Positions 46,934-54,188 of a stretch of DNA of 64,000 bases are shown in pieces (within the stretch, counting starts at the first letter, position 1; each line of letters starts with the position of its first letter). Under the pieces are notes generated by a model. That model worked only from the letters and a program-made list of their open reading frames with translations. It was not told the DNA's origin and did no database searches. The DNA is from Dysgonomonas sp. PF1-14 (GTDB lineage Bacteria > Bacteroidota > Bacteroidia > Bacteroidales > Dysgonomonadaceae). The position numbers were made by a program, and so were the translations under genes. The stretch lies in contig NZ_JARXWN010000010.1 in NCBI RefSeq assembly GCF_029892965.1, forward strand, positions 115,350 to 179,349, given 5' to 3'.

Positions 46934-47161
46934 ATGAAAACTGTTGTTAAGTATTTGGCTCTTATGGCTATTATCGCCGTTGCTCTTAAGAGTTTTATCG
47001 ATGCGTTTACGCCCGAGTATGAGGCGTGGCGCGAGAAATATCCACCTGAACCTGAAGAGGACGAAGAGGACGCCGGCGAGGCTCTCGGTAATGTCGTTCA
47101 GGCATCAGATTTGTTTAAACCGGATGCACAGGCATTCATTAGCGAAGGAAAGGAGGGTTAA
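46934..47161 (+). CDS. Small single-span membrane protein with acidic tail (75 aa)
   Basis: The ATG at 46934 gives 75 residues: a transmembrane helix (YLALMAIIAVALKSFIDAF), then a very acidic stretch (PPEPEEDEEDAGE) and a polar tail. This looks like a virion membrane protein whose tail faces a basic partner; the next gene product is strongly basic. Function is inferred from this and from its neighbours only. Confidence 0.55.
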   Translation: MKTVVKYLALMAIIAVALKSFIDAFTPEYEAWREKYPPEPEEDEEDAGEALGNVVQASDLFKPDAQAFISEGKEG

Positions 47162-47163
47162 TT

Positions 47164-47394
47164 ATGGCACGTTTTAGAAGATATCGCCGTTATGGCTTCC
47201 GCCGTCGTTTCCGCCGTTACCGTACGCGTTTCCGTACGATTTTCAAAACACGCTACCGTACGCGCTTCCGCAGTATGGGCGGTCGTAATAATCTTTGGGG
47301 TTCAATTAAGTACCTTGCTATCTTGGCTTTGATCGGCTTCGGTGCTTATTTCGTTTGGACTAAGTATCTGAAAGGTAAGATCATAAAAATATAA
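47164..47394 (+). CDS. Arginine-rich membrane protein (76 aa)
   Basis: The first 45 residues are almost entirely arginine and aromatic residues in a repeating pattern (RRYGFRRRFRRYRTRFRTIF), then one transmembrane helix (YLAILALIGFGAYFVW) and KYLKGKIIKI. Such a basic arm anchored in a membrane could bind the packaged single-stranded genome beneath the virion membrane. It starts three bases after the acidic membrane protein and ends three before the lytic enzyme, so translation is coupled. Confidence 0.65.
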   Translation: MARFRRYRRYGFRRRFRRYRTRFRTIFKTRYRTRFRSMGGRNNLWGSIKYLAILALIGFGAYFVWTKYLKGKIIKI

Positions 47395-47397
47395 GTT

Positions 47398-48114
47398 ATG
47401 GAAAACAAGGGTCTTATGGGCTTTATGATAGCGGGGTTGCTCGCTATCATTGCCTTTCTCGTTTATTGGTTCTTTTTCCGTAAAGGAAATACGGTAACCA
47501 ATACGGTTGTTTCTGATTCTGTGGCTCCACCTCCTGTAGCTAATAATCCTATTAGCCCACAGGATTCGAGTTCCACTGCTCCGCCTTATGTTAATATTAA
47601 TACCGGCGAATTTGGTAATTCTGATAGTGTGGATATGAGTGACACTAAAATACTGAGTACCGGTTTCAATCCTACCCCGCAAGAAACGCTGGAGACGGGA
47701 AATGCCTTGTCTCAACGGACAAACAATCCCGGTGCGTTGTTTTGGGACGGTTCGACTAACTGGCAGGGTATGACGAAATCAAAATGCAAATCGGGTGCTA
47801 TCATGTACTTCGATTCTGTTGATTACGGTGTCCGCGCTCAACTAATGACGCTGAAGAATTACTATAAAAAGCATGGTATAAATACGCTGATCGGTATTAC
47901 TACGCGTTACGCTCCCTATGGACATGGTAATAACAACCCTGCTGTTTATGCTCAAACGCTTGCTTCCTGTATGGGTATGAATACGACTGATAAGTTTAAT
48001 CTTGACAGTAACAGGCAGTTGCTTGCTGCGGTCGGTTACTATATCCACAGGGTTGAAGCTGGTTATTACTGGGTTCCGCGCGAGAAGTATCTTGAATGGT
48101 CTACTAAGGTGTAA
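47398..48114 (+). CDS. Membrane-anchored virion peptidoglycan hydrolase
   Basis: A 238-residue protein: transmembrane helix near residues 7-24 (MIAGLLAIIAFLVYWFF), a Pro/Ser/Thr-rich linker to about residue 95, then a lysozyme-like domain. The domain begins SQRTNNPGALFWDGS, the RxNNPGN-type start of the phage structural lytic family ("P5-like"), and continues YGVRAQLMTLKNYYKKHG and YAPYGHGNNNPAVYAQ. It probably opens the peptidoglycan during entry, as a membrane-bound lytic protein of the virion. Confidence 0.65.
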   Translation: MENKGLMGFMIAGLLAIIAFLVYWFFFRKGNTVTNTVVSDSVAPPPVANNPISPQDSSSTAPPYVNINTGEFGNSDSVDMSDTKILSTGFNPTPQETLETGNALSQRTNNPGALFWDGSTNWQGMTKSKCKSGAIMYFDSVDYGVRAQLMTLKNYYKKHGINTLIGITTRYAPYGHGNNNPAVYAQTLASCMGMNTTDKFNLDSNRQLLAAVGYYIHRVEAGYYWVPREKYLEWSTKV

Positions 48115-48352
48115 TTTTTTGACGCGTGATCACTATAGGCTATACAGTAATTAGGTACTCCCTTTGGTTCGTTCTTATACAGTTTAAGTAGCTGCTGCCT
48201 GCTGTTAGCTAATGTTCCCGCTATATTGCTATTGATACTCTTTGTTTTTACATATGTTGTGTTAGGTTTCTAGTAGTTTGTTTTTTATCCATCTTCCGGT
48301 CGTTGTGAAACTCCCGGAAGATACTTTAAAATTAATTGTAAAATGTGTGGTT
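48115..48352 (+). other. Structured non-coding region inside the prophage
   Basis: This 238-base gap, long for this compact element, holds no gene. It contains a perfect nine-base hairpin, ATCTTCCGG (48291-48299) with CCGGAAGAT (48314-48322) around a 14-base loop, and a weaker TAGCT/AGCTA pair at 48189-48211. In ssDNA phages such hairpins often mark a replication origin or packaging signal. It is a candidate only; it is not followed by a T-run, so a terminator is less likely. Confidence 0.45.
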
Positions 48353-48838
48353 ATGAGCTATAGATATAATAAGTCAAAGAATAGTTTTGACGGGTTTTTA
48401 ACGTTTATCCCTTGGGTGTTGGTTACGTTGATTTTTGTTACAATTTTTATTTTGTTGAAGAAATTTGTATTGAATAAGTCTTTGACTTCTTCTATTTCTG
48501 ATGCTGATGCAAAGCAGATTGTTAATAGGTCGTCTGATAGGATGCAAAACGGTGATACGTATATGCAGGGTTCTGTTTATCTATTTAATGAAATGTTTTC
48601 TCAGGCTATGTTTTTTCCATGGCTTAAAAATACAGATGAGGGTGTTGTTGGTAAATATATACTGTCTGTTACCAGTTCTGAATTTCGTCAATTGAATAGC
48701 ACTTATCTTTTATATAAGCGTGATAATTTGCCTTCTCTATCTGTTTCTGATAGGAATGCTGATTTGTTGGCTGATTTGCGAGATTTGTTTTCTTCTTCTG
48801 AATATAAGAAATATACATCTCACTTAAATCTTGTGTGA
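48353..48838 (+). CDS. Single-span membrane protein of unknown function
   Basis: From the ATG at 48353 the protein has 161 residues: MSYRYNKSKNSFDG, then a strong transmembrane helix (FIPWVLVTLIFVTIFILL), then a soluble domain of ~115 residues rich in Ser, Asp and Tyr. An upstream in-frame start exists but would place coding sequence over the hairpin region. Possibly a virion membrane or infection-related protein. No recognised domain. Confidence 0.55.
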   Translation: MSYRYNKSKNSFDGFLTFIPWVLVTLIFVTIFILLKKFVLNKSLTSSISDADAKQIVNRSSDRMQNGDTYMQGSVYLFNEMFSQAMFFPWLKNTDEGVVGKYILSVTSSEFRQLNSTYLLYKRDNLPSLSVSDRNADLLADLRDLFSSSEYKKYTSHLNLV

Positions 48839-48984
48839 TTTTCAAGATTTTTAATTCTGTTTTTGAGGTTTGAGATTTTTATAATAGTCCATATTGGGAA
48901 GATTAAAAATAGTGGTATTATTAATAAAAGTATTATTAAAATTTCCCCTGTTCCTATATTTCCTAAAAATAGCAATGTGTTCAT
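48820..48984 (-). CDS. Possible antisense small membrane protein (54 aa)
   Basis: The only plausible minus-strand gene in the element. It reads MNTLLFLGNIGTGEIL, then a long hydrophobic helix (IILLLIIPLFLIFPIWTII) and ISNLKNRIKNLENH. It resembles small host membrane proteins, and 3' overlap with the plus-strand gene is 19 bases. It could be a superinfection or immunity protein, or a chance frame; composition is strongly biased to Leu and Ile. Confidence 0.4.
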   Translation of the reverse strand: MNTLLFLGNIGTGEILIILLLIIPLFLIFPIWTIIKISNLKNRIKNLENHTRFK

Positions 48985-49035
48985 TTTATTGTTGTTTTTC
49001 GTTAATATTTCCCCAAATATAAAAATAAAAAAGTT

Positions 49036-49200
49036 ATGTCCGGTAGAATGCGCTATTATTTGATTGAGTATTTTGATCATCGGGGTTACGTTACTGCCCG
49101 CATTTGCAAAAAGTTTGCCTGTGCTCACGATGCTAGGTATTTCGCTTATGCAGGCATGAAGTGGCATGGTAACAGATATGCAGTCTACATAAAAGTTTAA
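49036..49200 (+). CDS. Small phage protein (54 aa)
   Basis: A 54-residue frame: MSGRMRYYLIEYFDHRGYVT, then ICKKFACAHDARYFAYAG and WHGNRYAVYIKV. It is basic and aromatic. The pattern of a two-strand start followed by a helix containing A-H-D-A resembles the next gene (YDAALSKARDLYDF), so the two may be diverged duplicates. Function unknown. Confidence 0.5.
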   Translation: MSGRMRYYLIEYFDHRGYVTARICKKFACAHDARYFAYAGMKWHGNRYAVYIKV

Positions 49201-49219
49201 TTTTTTAAAATTTAATATT

Positions 49220-49423
49220 ATGCCTAAGTATAAATTTAGTTGGGTGACTAAGAGCGGTAAGACGCTTCATAGTGAAGTTAAGTTTCTGCCGTCTTACGAT
49301 GCTGCTCTTTCAAAAGCTCGTGATCTGTATGATTTTAATGTAAATCCTGCGGTTTTGTATATTGGTGTTTCTCAGGTTCGCAGTACCTCTCGCCGGGTTT
49401 GGCGCAAACGCAGAAGAGGTTAA
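49220..49423 (+). CDS. Small basic phage protein (67 aa)
   Basis: A 67-residue protein: MPKYKFSWVTKSGKTLHSEV, then YDAALSKARDLYDFN and a basic tail SRRVWRKRRRG. The tail could contact single-stranded DNA. It follows the 54-residue gene by 20 bases and may share ancestry with it. No known family. Confidence 0.55.
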   Translation: MPKYKFSWVTKSGKTLHSEVKFLPSYDAALSKARDLYDFNVNPAVLYIGVSQVRSTSRRVWRKRRRG

Positions 49424-49443
49424 TCTATTAAATCGTTATTATT

Positions 49444-49632
49444 ATGTCTAAAATAGAATTACCTATAGATACGCGTTTTAAGGTTGATGGTGTTGAGCTG
49501 ATTGTTACTAATATATCTGAAAGCTGTTGTGATTGTTATTTTTATGACTGCTTCAGTTGTAGACTTTATAATTGTTCCGAGCACTACCGTTCAGACAATG
49601 AATCTGTTATCTTCAAAAAGGTTACTTCATGA
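49444..49632 (+). CDS. Cysteine-rich small phage protein (62 aa)
   Basis: A 62-residue protein: an ordinary N-terminal half (KIELPIDTRFKVDGVELIV) and a cysteine-rich half, SESCCDCYFYDCFSCRLYNC, with six cysteines in about 18 residues. The spacing suggests metal binding, perhaps zinc, rather than disulfides, as the protein has no signal peptide. It may be a small regulator. Its stop overlaps the next gene's start. Confidence 0.55.
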   Translation: MSKIELPIDTRFKVDGVELIVTNISESCCDCYFYDCFSCRLYNCSEHYRSDNESVIFKKVTS

Positions 49633-49799
49633 AAACTTTTGTGATCGTTTATTATGATAAAGACCTGTCTGAATTAGACAGGATACGCGTTCGCGCCTCT
49701 TGCCCTGAGGCTATTGAGCCTCTTGCTGGTAGAGAGTTGCGTATAAGGCAGGTTTATAGTTTTAATTATCATTCCTATCGTATTTATGAAAACATCTAA
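49629..49799 (+). CDS. Small phage protein (56 aa)
   Basis: A 56-residue frame in a chain of overlapping genes: ATGA overlap with the cysteine-rich gene before it and a 14-base overlap with the gene after it. It reads MKTFVIVYYDKDLSELDRIR, then SCPEAIEPLAGRELRI. The fold may be a small alpha/beta unit. No recognised function; the overlaps support it being translated. Confidence 0.5.
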   Translation: MKTFVIVYYDKDLSELDRIRVRASCPEAIEPLAGRELRIRQVYSFNYHSYRIYENI

Positions 49800-50256
49800 T
49801 ATCAGTTGGCTTTTTGTTTGTTATGTACAATCTGAGCGCAAATTCCTTGTGCATATAATCTCTGTTGCGTCTTTTTACAAGGCATTAACAGAGCATTCTT
49901 CGTTATTCCCTGCGCATAATGTTGTATTCGCGTTGCAAGTCCCTGTACATCTTGCAGAATATACGGGACGACATTTCCAGTCGTTATTTGCTGATTCCGA
50001 TCATATCTATTCGGAATTTGCAAAGTGTATAAACACGCCGATGCAAAGCCTTATTGTAACGCAGGTTAAAACCTATCAGGGTTTAGTTCCGCTTACGTAT
50101 AGCGATGCAAATAAGCGTCTTTCCCTTTCTTCTTGGCGCGGTGAGTATTACGAGAGCGCACAAGCTTTCGTTTTACACGTTTCTTTGATCGAATTTTTTA
50201 ATTCGATTTTCTATGTCTCCAGTACAAATATTTTAAATCTTTTTAAAAATGAGTAA
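49786..50256 (+). CDS. Phage protein of unknown function (156 aa)
   Basis: A 156-residue protein starting MKTSNISWLFVCYVQSERKF, with an alpha/beta look and no membrane segment. It overlaps the previous gene by 14 bases and the next by eight. It lies between the small early-like genes and the spike-side genes. A role in the virion vertex or in replication is equally possible; I do not recognise it. Confidence 0.6.
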   Translation: MKTSNISWLFVCYVQSERKFLVHIISVASFYKALTEHSSLFPAHNVVFALQVPVHLAEYTGRHFQSLFADSDHIYSEFAKCINTPMQSLIVTQVKTYQGLVPLTYSDANKRLSLSSWRGEYYESAQAFVLHVSLIEFFNSIFYVSSTNILNLFKNE

Positions 50257-50662
50257 TTTAAATAAGTCCGGTAATATTTTTGACCGTCAAACTAAATATG
50301 CTCTTCGGATGTATCCCTGTCTGCCCGTCATGCAGGACGGCGTTCAGGTTGATAACCTTGTCGAATTTCAGGTTGACAGGCCTTTTGTTCTGCTTCATGC
50401 TTTTACAAGCTTGTACCCAGATGTGAATGACCGTTATTCTGACCTCTCGCAGGGTATGAGTAATGCTCTTTTGTTTTTAGAGGCGCATCCGATCGTTCAA
50501 GTTATGAATGTGGCTGAGATCAGCTCTTTTCATATCGCTGCCGGTCGTTACTATGTGCAGGACATTCGTCCTGCTGACGGTGATGTCGATATTGACGGCA
50601 ACGTTTTGAGCCGTTCTGATTTTAATCAGTACGTATATGTTTTATTGTGTTTAAACTTCTAA
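50249..50662 (+). CDS. Phage protein of unknown function, possibly a vertex component (137 aa)
   Basis: A 137-residue protein without membrane segments, with several beta stretches (VDNLVEFQVDRPFVLLHAF) and PADGDVDIDGNVLSR near the end. It lies 12 bases upstream of the spike gene and overlaps its upstream neighbour by eight bases. In small icosahedral phages the gene before the spike often encodes a penton or spike base, so that is a reasonable guess, not a demonstrated function. Confidence 0.55.
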   Translation: MSNLNKSGNIFDRQTKYALRMYPCLPVMQDGVQVDNLVEFQVDRPFVLLHAFTSLYPDVNDRYSDLSQGMSNALLFLEAHPIVQVMNVAEISSFHIAAGRYYVQDIRPADGDVDIDGNVLSRSDFNQYVYVLLCLNF

Positions 50663-50674
50663 TAAGTTAATATT

Positions 50675-52339
50675 ATGGATGTTAAAAAATTCCGGTTGGA
50701 CTGGAAAAGCTCCCCGCAAAAACAACTTGATTATCTTGCAGAAATGCAAAAATCTATGTCGAATATGGCTTCTGCCCTTATTGAAATTAATTCTAAATTG
50801 GACGGCTTGCCACAAATGGTTTCTTTGCTAGAGCAAAATAATCTGCTTTCTCATCAGATAGCCGATAACACAAATTGTGCCTGTGAAGCTCTCAGTACAT
50901 TAGTTACAATAGTAGGGGAAATCAATAATAAAATAGATGAAAAAGAGCCCGAACCGGTCGATACTTATGTCTTTGAAGTGCCAAACGGTCATTTTGTTGT
51001 TGAAATGCAAGTCACAGAGGGTGTAAGGGTTACAACGCCTTTTATATCCACAAAAAACGGTGAGCCTTTTAATGACTGTGTGCTTGTTAGTTCACATGAC
51101 GGTATAAGAGATATTGTTTTTGATGCCGTTAACGGTTTTATAGAATGGACATGGACAGATCAGGCAGAACCGCCGGTCTATTTTGATCTTATTATTAAGC
51201 AGAGCGGTAGTGATATAGAAAAGGTAATTCAATATAATTATACCTATGTCGATTATGTCGAAATAGCCGGTATTAAGTGGGCAAAAGGTAACCTGATAAC
51301 AGATGCTTCCGATACTACAGGTATGACAAGTGTTATCTCTGAGCGTGAAGATATGGAAACAAGCTACTACCAATATTCTCGCCGGCGTGGCTGGGCTTCT
51401 AACGGTCTTACTGCCCCTGCAGGTTGGAATTCTTCTTATCCTTATGCAAAATTTTGGGTAGATGACCCTTGTCCTGATGGATGGCGTTTGCCTACACGCG
51501 CCGAGTGTCAGGCCTTGGCCTCTTCCGGTTTTACTTACAGGGAGGTCGGTACTGCCGGTAATGATGTAGCGGGTAGCTTCTTCGGTGCTAATCATGCTAC
51601 TGCTTCTATTGGAGATATGCAGGGTTGTATCTTTTTAGCTATAGTTGGCTATCTTGGTAATAATGGTGTGTTTACTACTCCTTCTTCCCTTAATAATCCT
51701 TATCGGAGTTCTGAATCTAGTTCAACTACGATGGCTTATAATCTTGTCCTTCGTACTCCGGGCGCTTCGGTTGATACATCTTCTCAGTCTGCGGGTTATT
51801 TTATCCGCCCCGTAAAGGGAGCTAAACAGGTTTTTTATAATTTGTCTTATAATCTTGACGGTGGTACGCTAAGTAGCTATACAACCCCTGCGGGTGCTTA
51901 TCCTGTAGGCTATCAGGTTACACTTCCCGCTGTTCCTGTTCGTTCCGGTTATACCTTTAAAGGCTTTGATGTTAATGGCACTATTTATCAGTCGGGAGCT
52001 AAATTCCTGCTTGATTCCGGCGATGTCGTTGTCATCGCTACATGGTTGCAGGATGTCCCGTTGCCTACGTTAACGGTTTCGCCTCAAATATTGCCTTTTG
52101 ATGAGAGGGGCGGTTTTAGTGTTATTAGTTTAAAATCTTCGGGTGCTTGGCAGTTGAAAAAATCTGAGATTTGGATAAACGTGCAACCTTATGATCATAC
52201 TGGTGACTGTAGTGTAGATATTAGTGTAGATGTTACTACTCTAACTGAATCAAGACAAGGTACTGTTATTTTTGCCTCTGTTGATAATCCTTCTGTGACT
52301 GCTACATTGACAGTTACGCAGTCTGGCTCTCTCAGCTAG
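50675..52339 (+). CDS. Spike/receptor-binding protein with FISUMP, InlB-like and BACON domains
   Basis: The largest protein of the element, 554 residues. A helical, probably coiled-coil stem covers about residues 1-90. A beta domain follows, then a Fibrobacter-type paralogous (FISUMP) lectin-like domain from GIKWAKGNLI to GYFIRPVKG, including DPCPDGWRLPTRAECQ. Next comes an InlB B-repeat (YNLDGGTLSSYTTPAGAYP to GDVVVIATW) and last a BACON domain (SPQILPFDERGGFSVI to TLTVTQSGS). BACON domains are thought to bind glycans and occur in gut phages. This is the best candidate for host surface recognition. Confidence 0.75.
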   Translation: MDVKKFRLDWKSSPQKQLDYLAEMQKSMSNMASALIEINSKLDGLPQMVSLLEQNNLLSHQIADNTNCACEALSTLVTIVGEINNKIDEKEPEPVDTYVFEVPNGHFVVEMQVTEGVRVTTPFISTKNGEPFNDCVLVSSHDGIRDIVFDAVNGFIEWTWTDQAEPPVYFDLIIKQSGSDIEKVIQYNYTYVDYVEIAGIKWAKGNLITDASDTTGMTSVISEREDMETSYYQYSRRRGWASNGLTAPAGWNSSYPYAKFWVDDPCPDGWRLPTRAECQALASSGFTYREVGTAGNDVAGSFFGANHATASIGDMQGCIFLAIVGYLGNNGVFTTPSSLNNPYRSSESSSTTMAYNLVLRTPGASVDTSSQSAGYFIRPVKGAKQVFYNLSYNLDGGTLSSYTTPAGAYPVGYQVTLPAVPVRSGYTFKGFDVNGTIYQSGAKFLLDSGDVVVIATWLQDVPLPTLTVSPQILPFDERGGFSVISLKSSGAWQLKKSEIWINVQPYDHTGDCSVDISVDVTTLTESRQGTVIFASVDNPSVTATLTVTQSGSLS

Positions 52340-52411
52340 CTAACTTACTTTATATTAGTATTTTAGGTGTGTCGAAATATACACACCTTAACCCTTTATA
52401 TCCCTAGTTTT

Positions 52412-52735
52412 ATGAATATATTAGAGAAAAATATTAGACATCTGTGGATTAAAGCGGATGTTGATTCCGGTACTGAATCGTATTTGTGTCTTTATTCTTT
52501 TAGTGGTAGCAATATTCATGTGCGTATTACCAAAGACGGTGTTTCCGGTCAGTATTTCGTTACGTGTATGTATCCGAGGCTCGTGTTACATGGTTTCGAT
52601 CTCCGGCAGTTGCTTATAGTGGCTTTTGCTGAACTGCAAAGCTTAACTAACGACCCTTATCACAGGTCTACTATAAAACGTGTTTTGGGCTTCTTTGATA
52701 CTTTAAAAGCTAACCCTGATTTGTTTGCTACTTAG
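52412..52735 (+). CDS. Phage protein of unknown function (107 aa)
   Basis: From the ATG at 52412 the product is 107 residues: MNILEKNIRHLWIKADVDSG, then HVRITKDGVSGQYFVTC and a helical end LKANPDLFAT. It contains no membrane segment. It lies between the spike gene and the replication gene, where a single-stranded-DNA-binding or replication accessory protein would be reasonable, but no motif supports that. A longer start upstream is less likely. Confidence 0.55.
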   Translation: MNILEKNIRHLWIKADVDSGTESYLCLYSFSGSNIHVRITKDGVSGQYFVTCMYPRLVLHGFDLRQLLIVAFAELQSLTNDPYHRSTIKRVLGFFDTLKANPDLFAT

Positions 52736-52782
52736 TATACTACTTGGACTTGTTTATGTTACACTTTTCGGATTAGCTTATT

Positions 52783-52881
52783 ATGTCTATTTTATTTTCT
52801 ATCTGTTTACTGCTGTCTTTCAGTTTATTGTCTGTCCTTTTGGTTAAATTATTTGATTATGCTAATAAACTATGTTCTTAA
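52783..52881 (+). CDS. Very small membrane peptide overlapping rep (32 aa)
   Basis: A 32-residue frame: MSILFSICLLLSFSLLSVLL then VKLFDYANKLCS, a single hydrophobic helix with a short polar tail. It overlaps the start of the Rep gene by 23 bases in another frame, so it could couple translation to Rep or act as a small lysis or holin-like peptide. The size leaves room for chance. Confidence 0.4.
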   Translation: MSILFSICLLLSFSLLSVLLVKLFDYANKLCS

Positions 52882-54070
52882 GATACGCCGAGATTTTAGC
52901 AGTGTTTTTGTTCCAAGTAGTTGTTTTGCTCCGAAGTTTAAGCGGAAAAAATATGACAAGGTTCGAGCGTATGACCGTTTTGGTCATTTTACTGCTGGTC
53001 ATGCTATTGATTGTGACTGTCATGGTTGTTTGGATGATACACAGTCTGATAATTTAAAACCGTCTGTCAATGATTCGGAGAATGGTTATATTATTAGTTC
53101 TCGAAGTAAAAGGGCTATTCGTAATGCCGGCAATTCGATCTTTTTCCGTTGCGAAAACAAGGCGCGTCTTCGGTTTATTACGTTCACTTTCCCGCCTCTT
53201 CCGGCTTCTGTTGCCCGGCAAGATGGTTCAGATAACAACCAAAATTCTAAAATACTAGAGGATAAGTATTTGCATAAACTTTTTAAAAAATTTCTCGATA
53301 ATGAAAGAAAGAATTACGGCCTTAAAATGTGGCTTTGGACAAACGAACGGCAATCCGGTGAACGGCTCGAAAAACATGAACAGTCTGCCCGCGAAGTGCT
53401 TCACTATCATTGTATCTTTGATTATGAAAATCCTATCAATTATTACGTTGTTAATGTGCGGTTTCTTCGTTTGTTGCATCGGAATGGTTTTAATATTTTA
53501 TCATCTCATTCTCTCGGTCTTAAAAAGACTTCACTGGACTATGCCAAATTAAAACGGGCTTGTCAGGCTGTTGCAAAGGGTGATTATGATTACTTTGTGC
53601 AGGATTCCGAACGCATGTACATTCGTGATGACTTGGGTATTAAGCGTTTTATGTTTTTGTGTCCGGTCGACTTTGAGAGAATTCGTTATTCCAGTATGGA
53701 TATCGGGCGTCTGTCCGCTTATATCTCGAAATACATCGGTAAATCTACCGATAAAGTCTATTGTCGCCGTTGGGGGTGTTCTCAGGGTCTTGTTATTAGT
53801 GAAGATCAGTTGCAGGCTTTTGTTAAGGACAACTTTAGTCGTGAAGACATTGACACCGATACCGGCGAGGTCATAACGAGTGTCGACACGCAAAAGCTTA
53901 TGAATTTCCTTATCATGGGTGATAAGTCTGCTAAGATTATTAAATTCGAGGTTAATATAACCGGTAATAATCCCGAAACATTTTATTATATACCCCCGAA
54001 TTTCGGTAAATGGGGTAAACATTCTGCTTTACAGGAAAAGTTTATGACTTACTTCAATTACGCTATTTAA
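52859..54070 (+). CDS. HUH-superfamily replication initiator (Rep)
   Basis: About 403 residues from the ATG at 52859. Motif I is RFITFTFPPLP, motif II is REVLHYHCIFDYE with the His-x-His metal pair, and motif III is SAYISKYIGKS with two tyrosines separated by three residues and a following lysine. This two-tyrosine form is found in rolling-circle proteins such as phiX174 protein A and microviral Rep. It nicks double-stranded replicative DNA and starts single-strand synthesis. As the last gene of the element it supports an ssDNA life cycle. It is intact. Confidence 0.88.
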   Translation: MLINYVLKIRRDFSSVFVPSSCFAPKFKRKKYDKVRAYDRFGHFTAGHAIDCDCHGCLDDTQSDNLKPSVNDSENGYIISSRSKRAIRNAGNSIFFRCENKARLRFITFTFPPLPASVARQDGSDNNQNSKILEDKYLHKLFKKFLDNERKNYGLKMWLWTNERQSGERLEKHEQSAREVLHYHCIFDYENPINYYVVNVRFLRLLHRNGFNILSSHSLGLKKTSLDYAKLKRACQAVAKGDYDYFVQDSERMYIRDDLGIKRFMFLCPVDFERIRYSSMDIGRLSAYISKYIGKSTDKVYCRRWGCSQGLVISEDQLQAFVKDNFSREDIDTDTGEVITSVDTQKLMNFLIMGDKSAKIIKFEVNITGNNPETFYYIPPNFGKWGKHSALQEKFMTYFNYAI

Positions 54071-54120
54071 ACTCTATTAACCAAACATATCGAATAATAT
54101 ACAAAAATTAACTATATTTC

Positions 54121-54150
54121 TTTGTTCTATCTTAGAAATTCGCATTAATT
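54121..54150 (+). other. Right attachment site (attR) with -33 promoter element
   Basis: Element sequence TTTGTTCTATCTTAGAAAT, then the TC core at 54140-54141, then host GCATTAATT. TAGAAATT (54133-54140) equals the left donor guide of the bridge RNA. TCGCATTA matches the right target guide at seven of eight positions. TTTG at 54121-54124 becomes a -33 element when the ends join. Confidence 0.75.
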
Positions 54151-54188
54151 ATAAATTATGAATGGACAACAGATACTAAGCTCAGAAT

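Larger units (their letters stand above)
43357..54141 (+). mobile_element. Integrated ssDNA-phage-like prophage with IS110-family recombinase
   Basis: A 10,785-base element with about 20 genes, all but one on the plus strand. It encodes an IS110 transposase, a candidate capsid protein, several single-span membrane proteins, a lytic enzyme, a spike and an HUH Rep. The four bases ATTC occur at both edges (43353-43356 and 54138-54141). Codons end in T unusually often, giving a T-rich coding strand unlike the neighbouring genes, which fits a genome packaged as one strand. No packaging ATPase, portal, terminase or Zot-like protein is seen, so it is neither a tailed phage nor an inovirus. The nearest known layout is that of FLiP-type phages. 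Boundaries are strong; the taxonomic placement is an inference. Confidence 0.85.

Noticed and set aside
47302..47715. 137-residue minus-strand open frame within the phage
   Set aside because: It lies opposite well-supported membrane and lytic genes and shows no domain; it arises from the T-rich coding strand.
51092..51595. 167-residue minus-strand open frame within the spike gene
   Set aside because: Shadow of the spike reading frame; no known motif and no room for a promoter or start region.
43357..54141. Filamentous phage (inovirus) prophage
   Set aside because: There is no Zot/pI ATPase or short coat protein with signal peptide in the usual order; a lytic enzyme and beta-rich 280-residue protein argue for an icosahedral virion.
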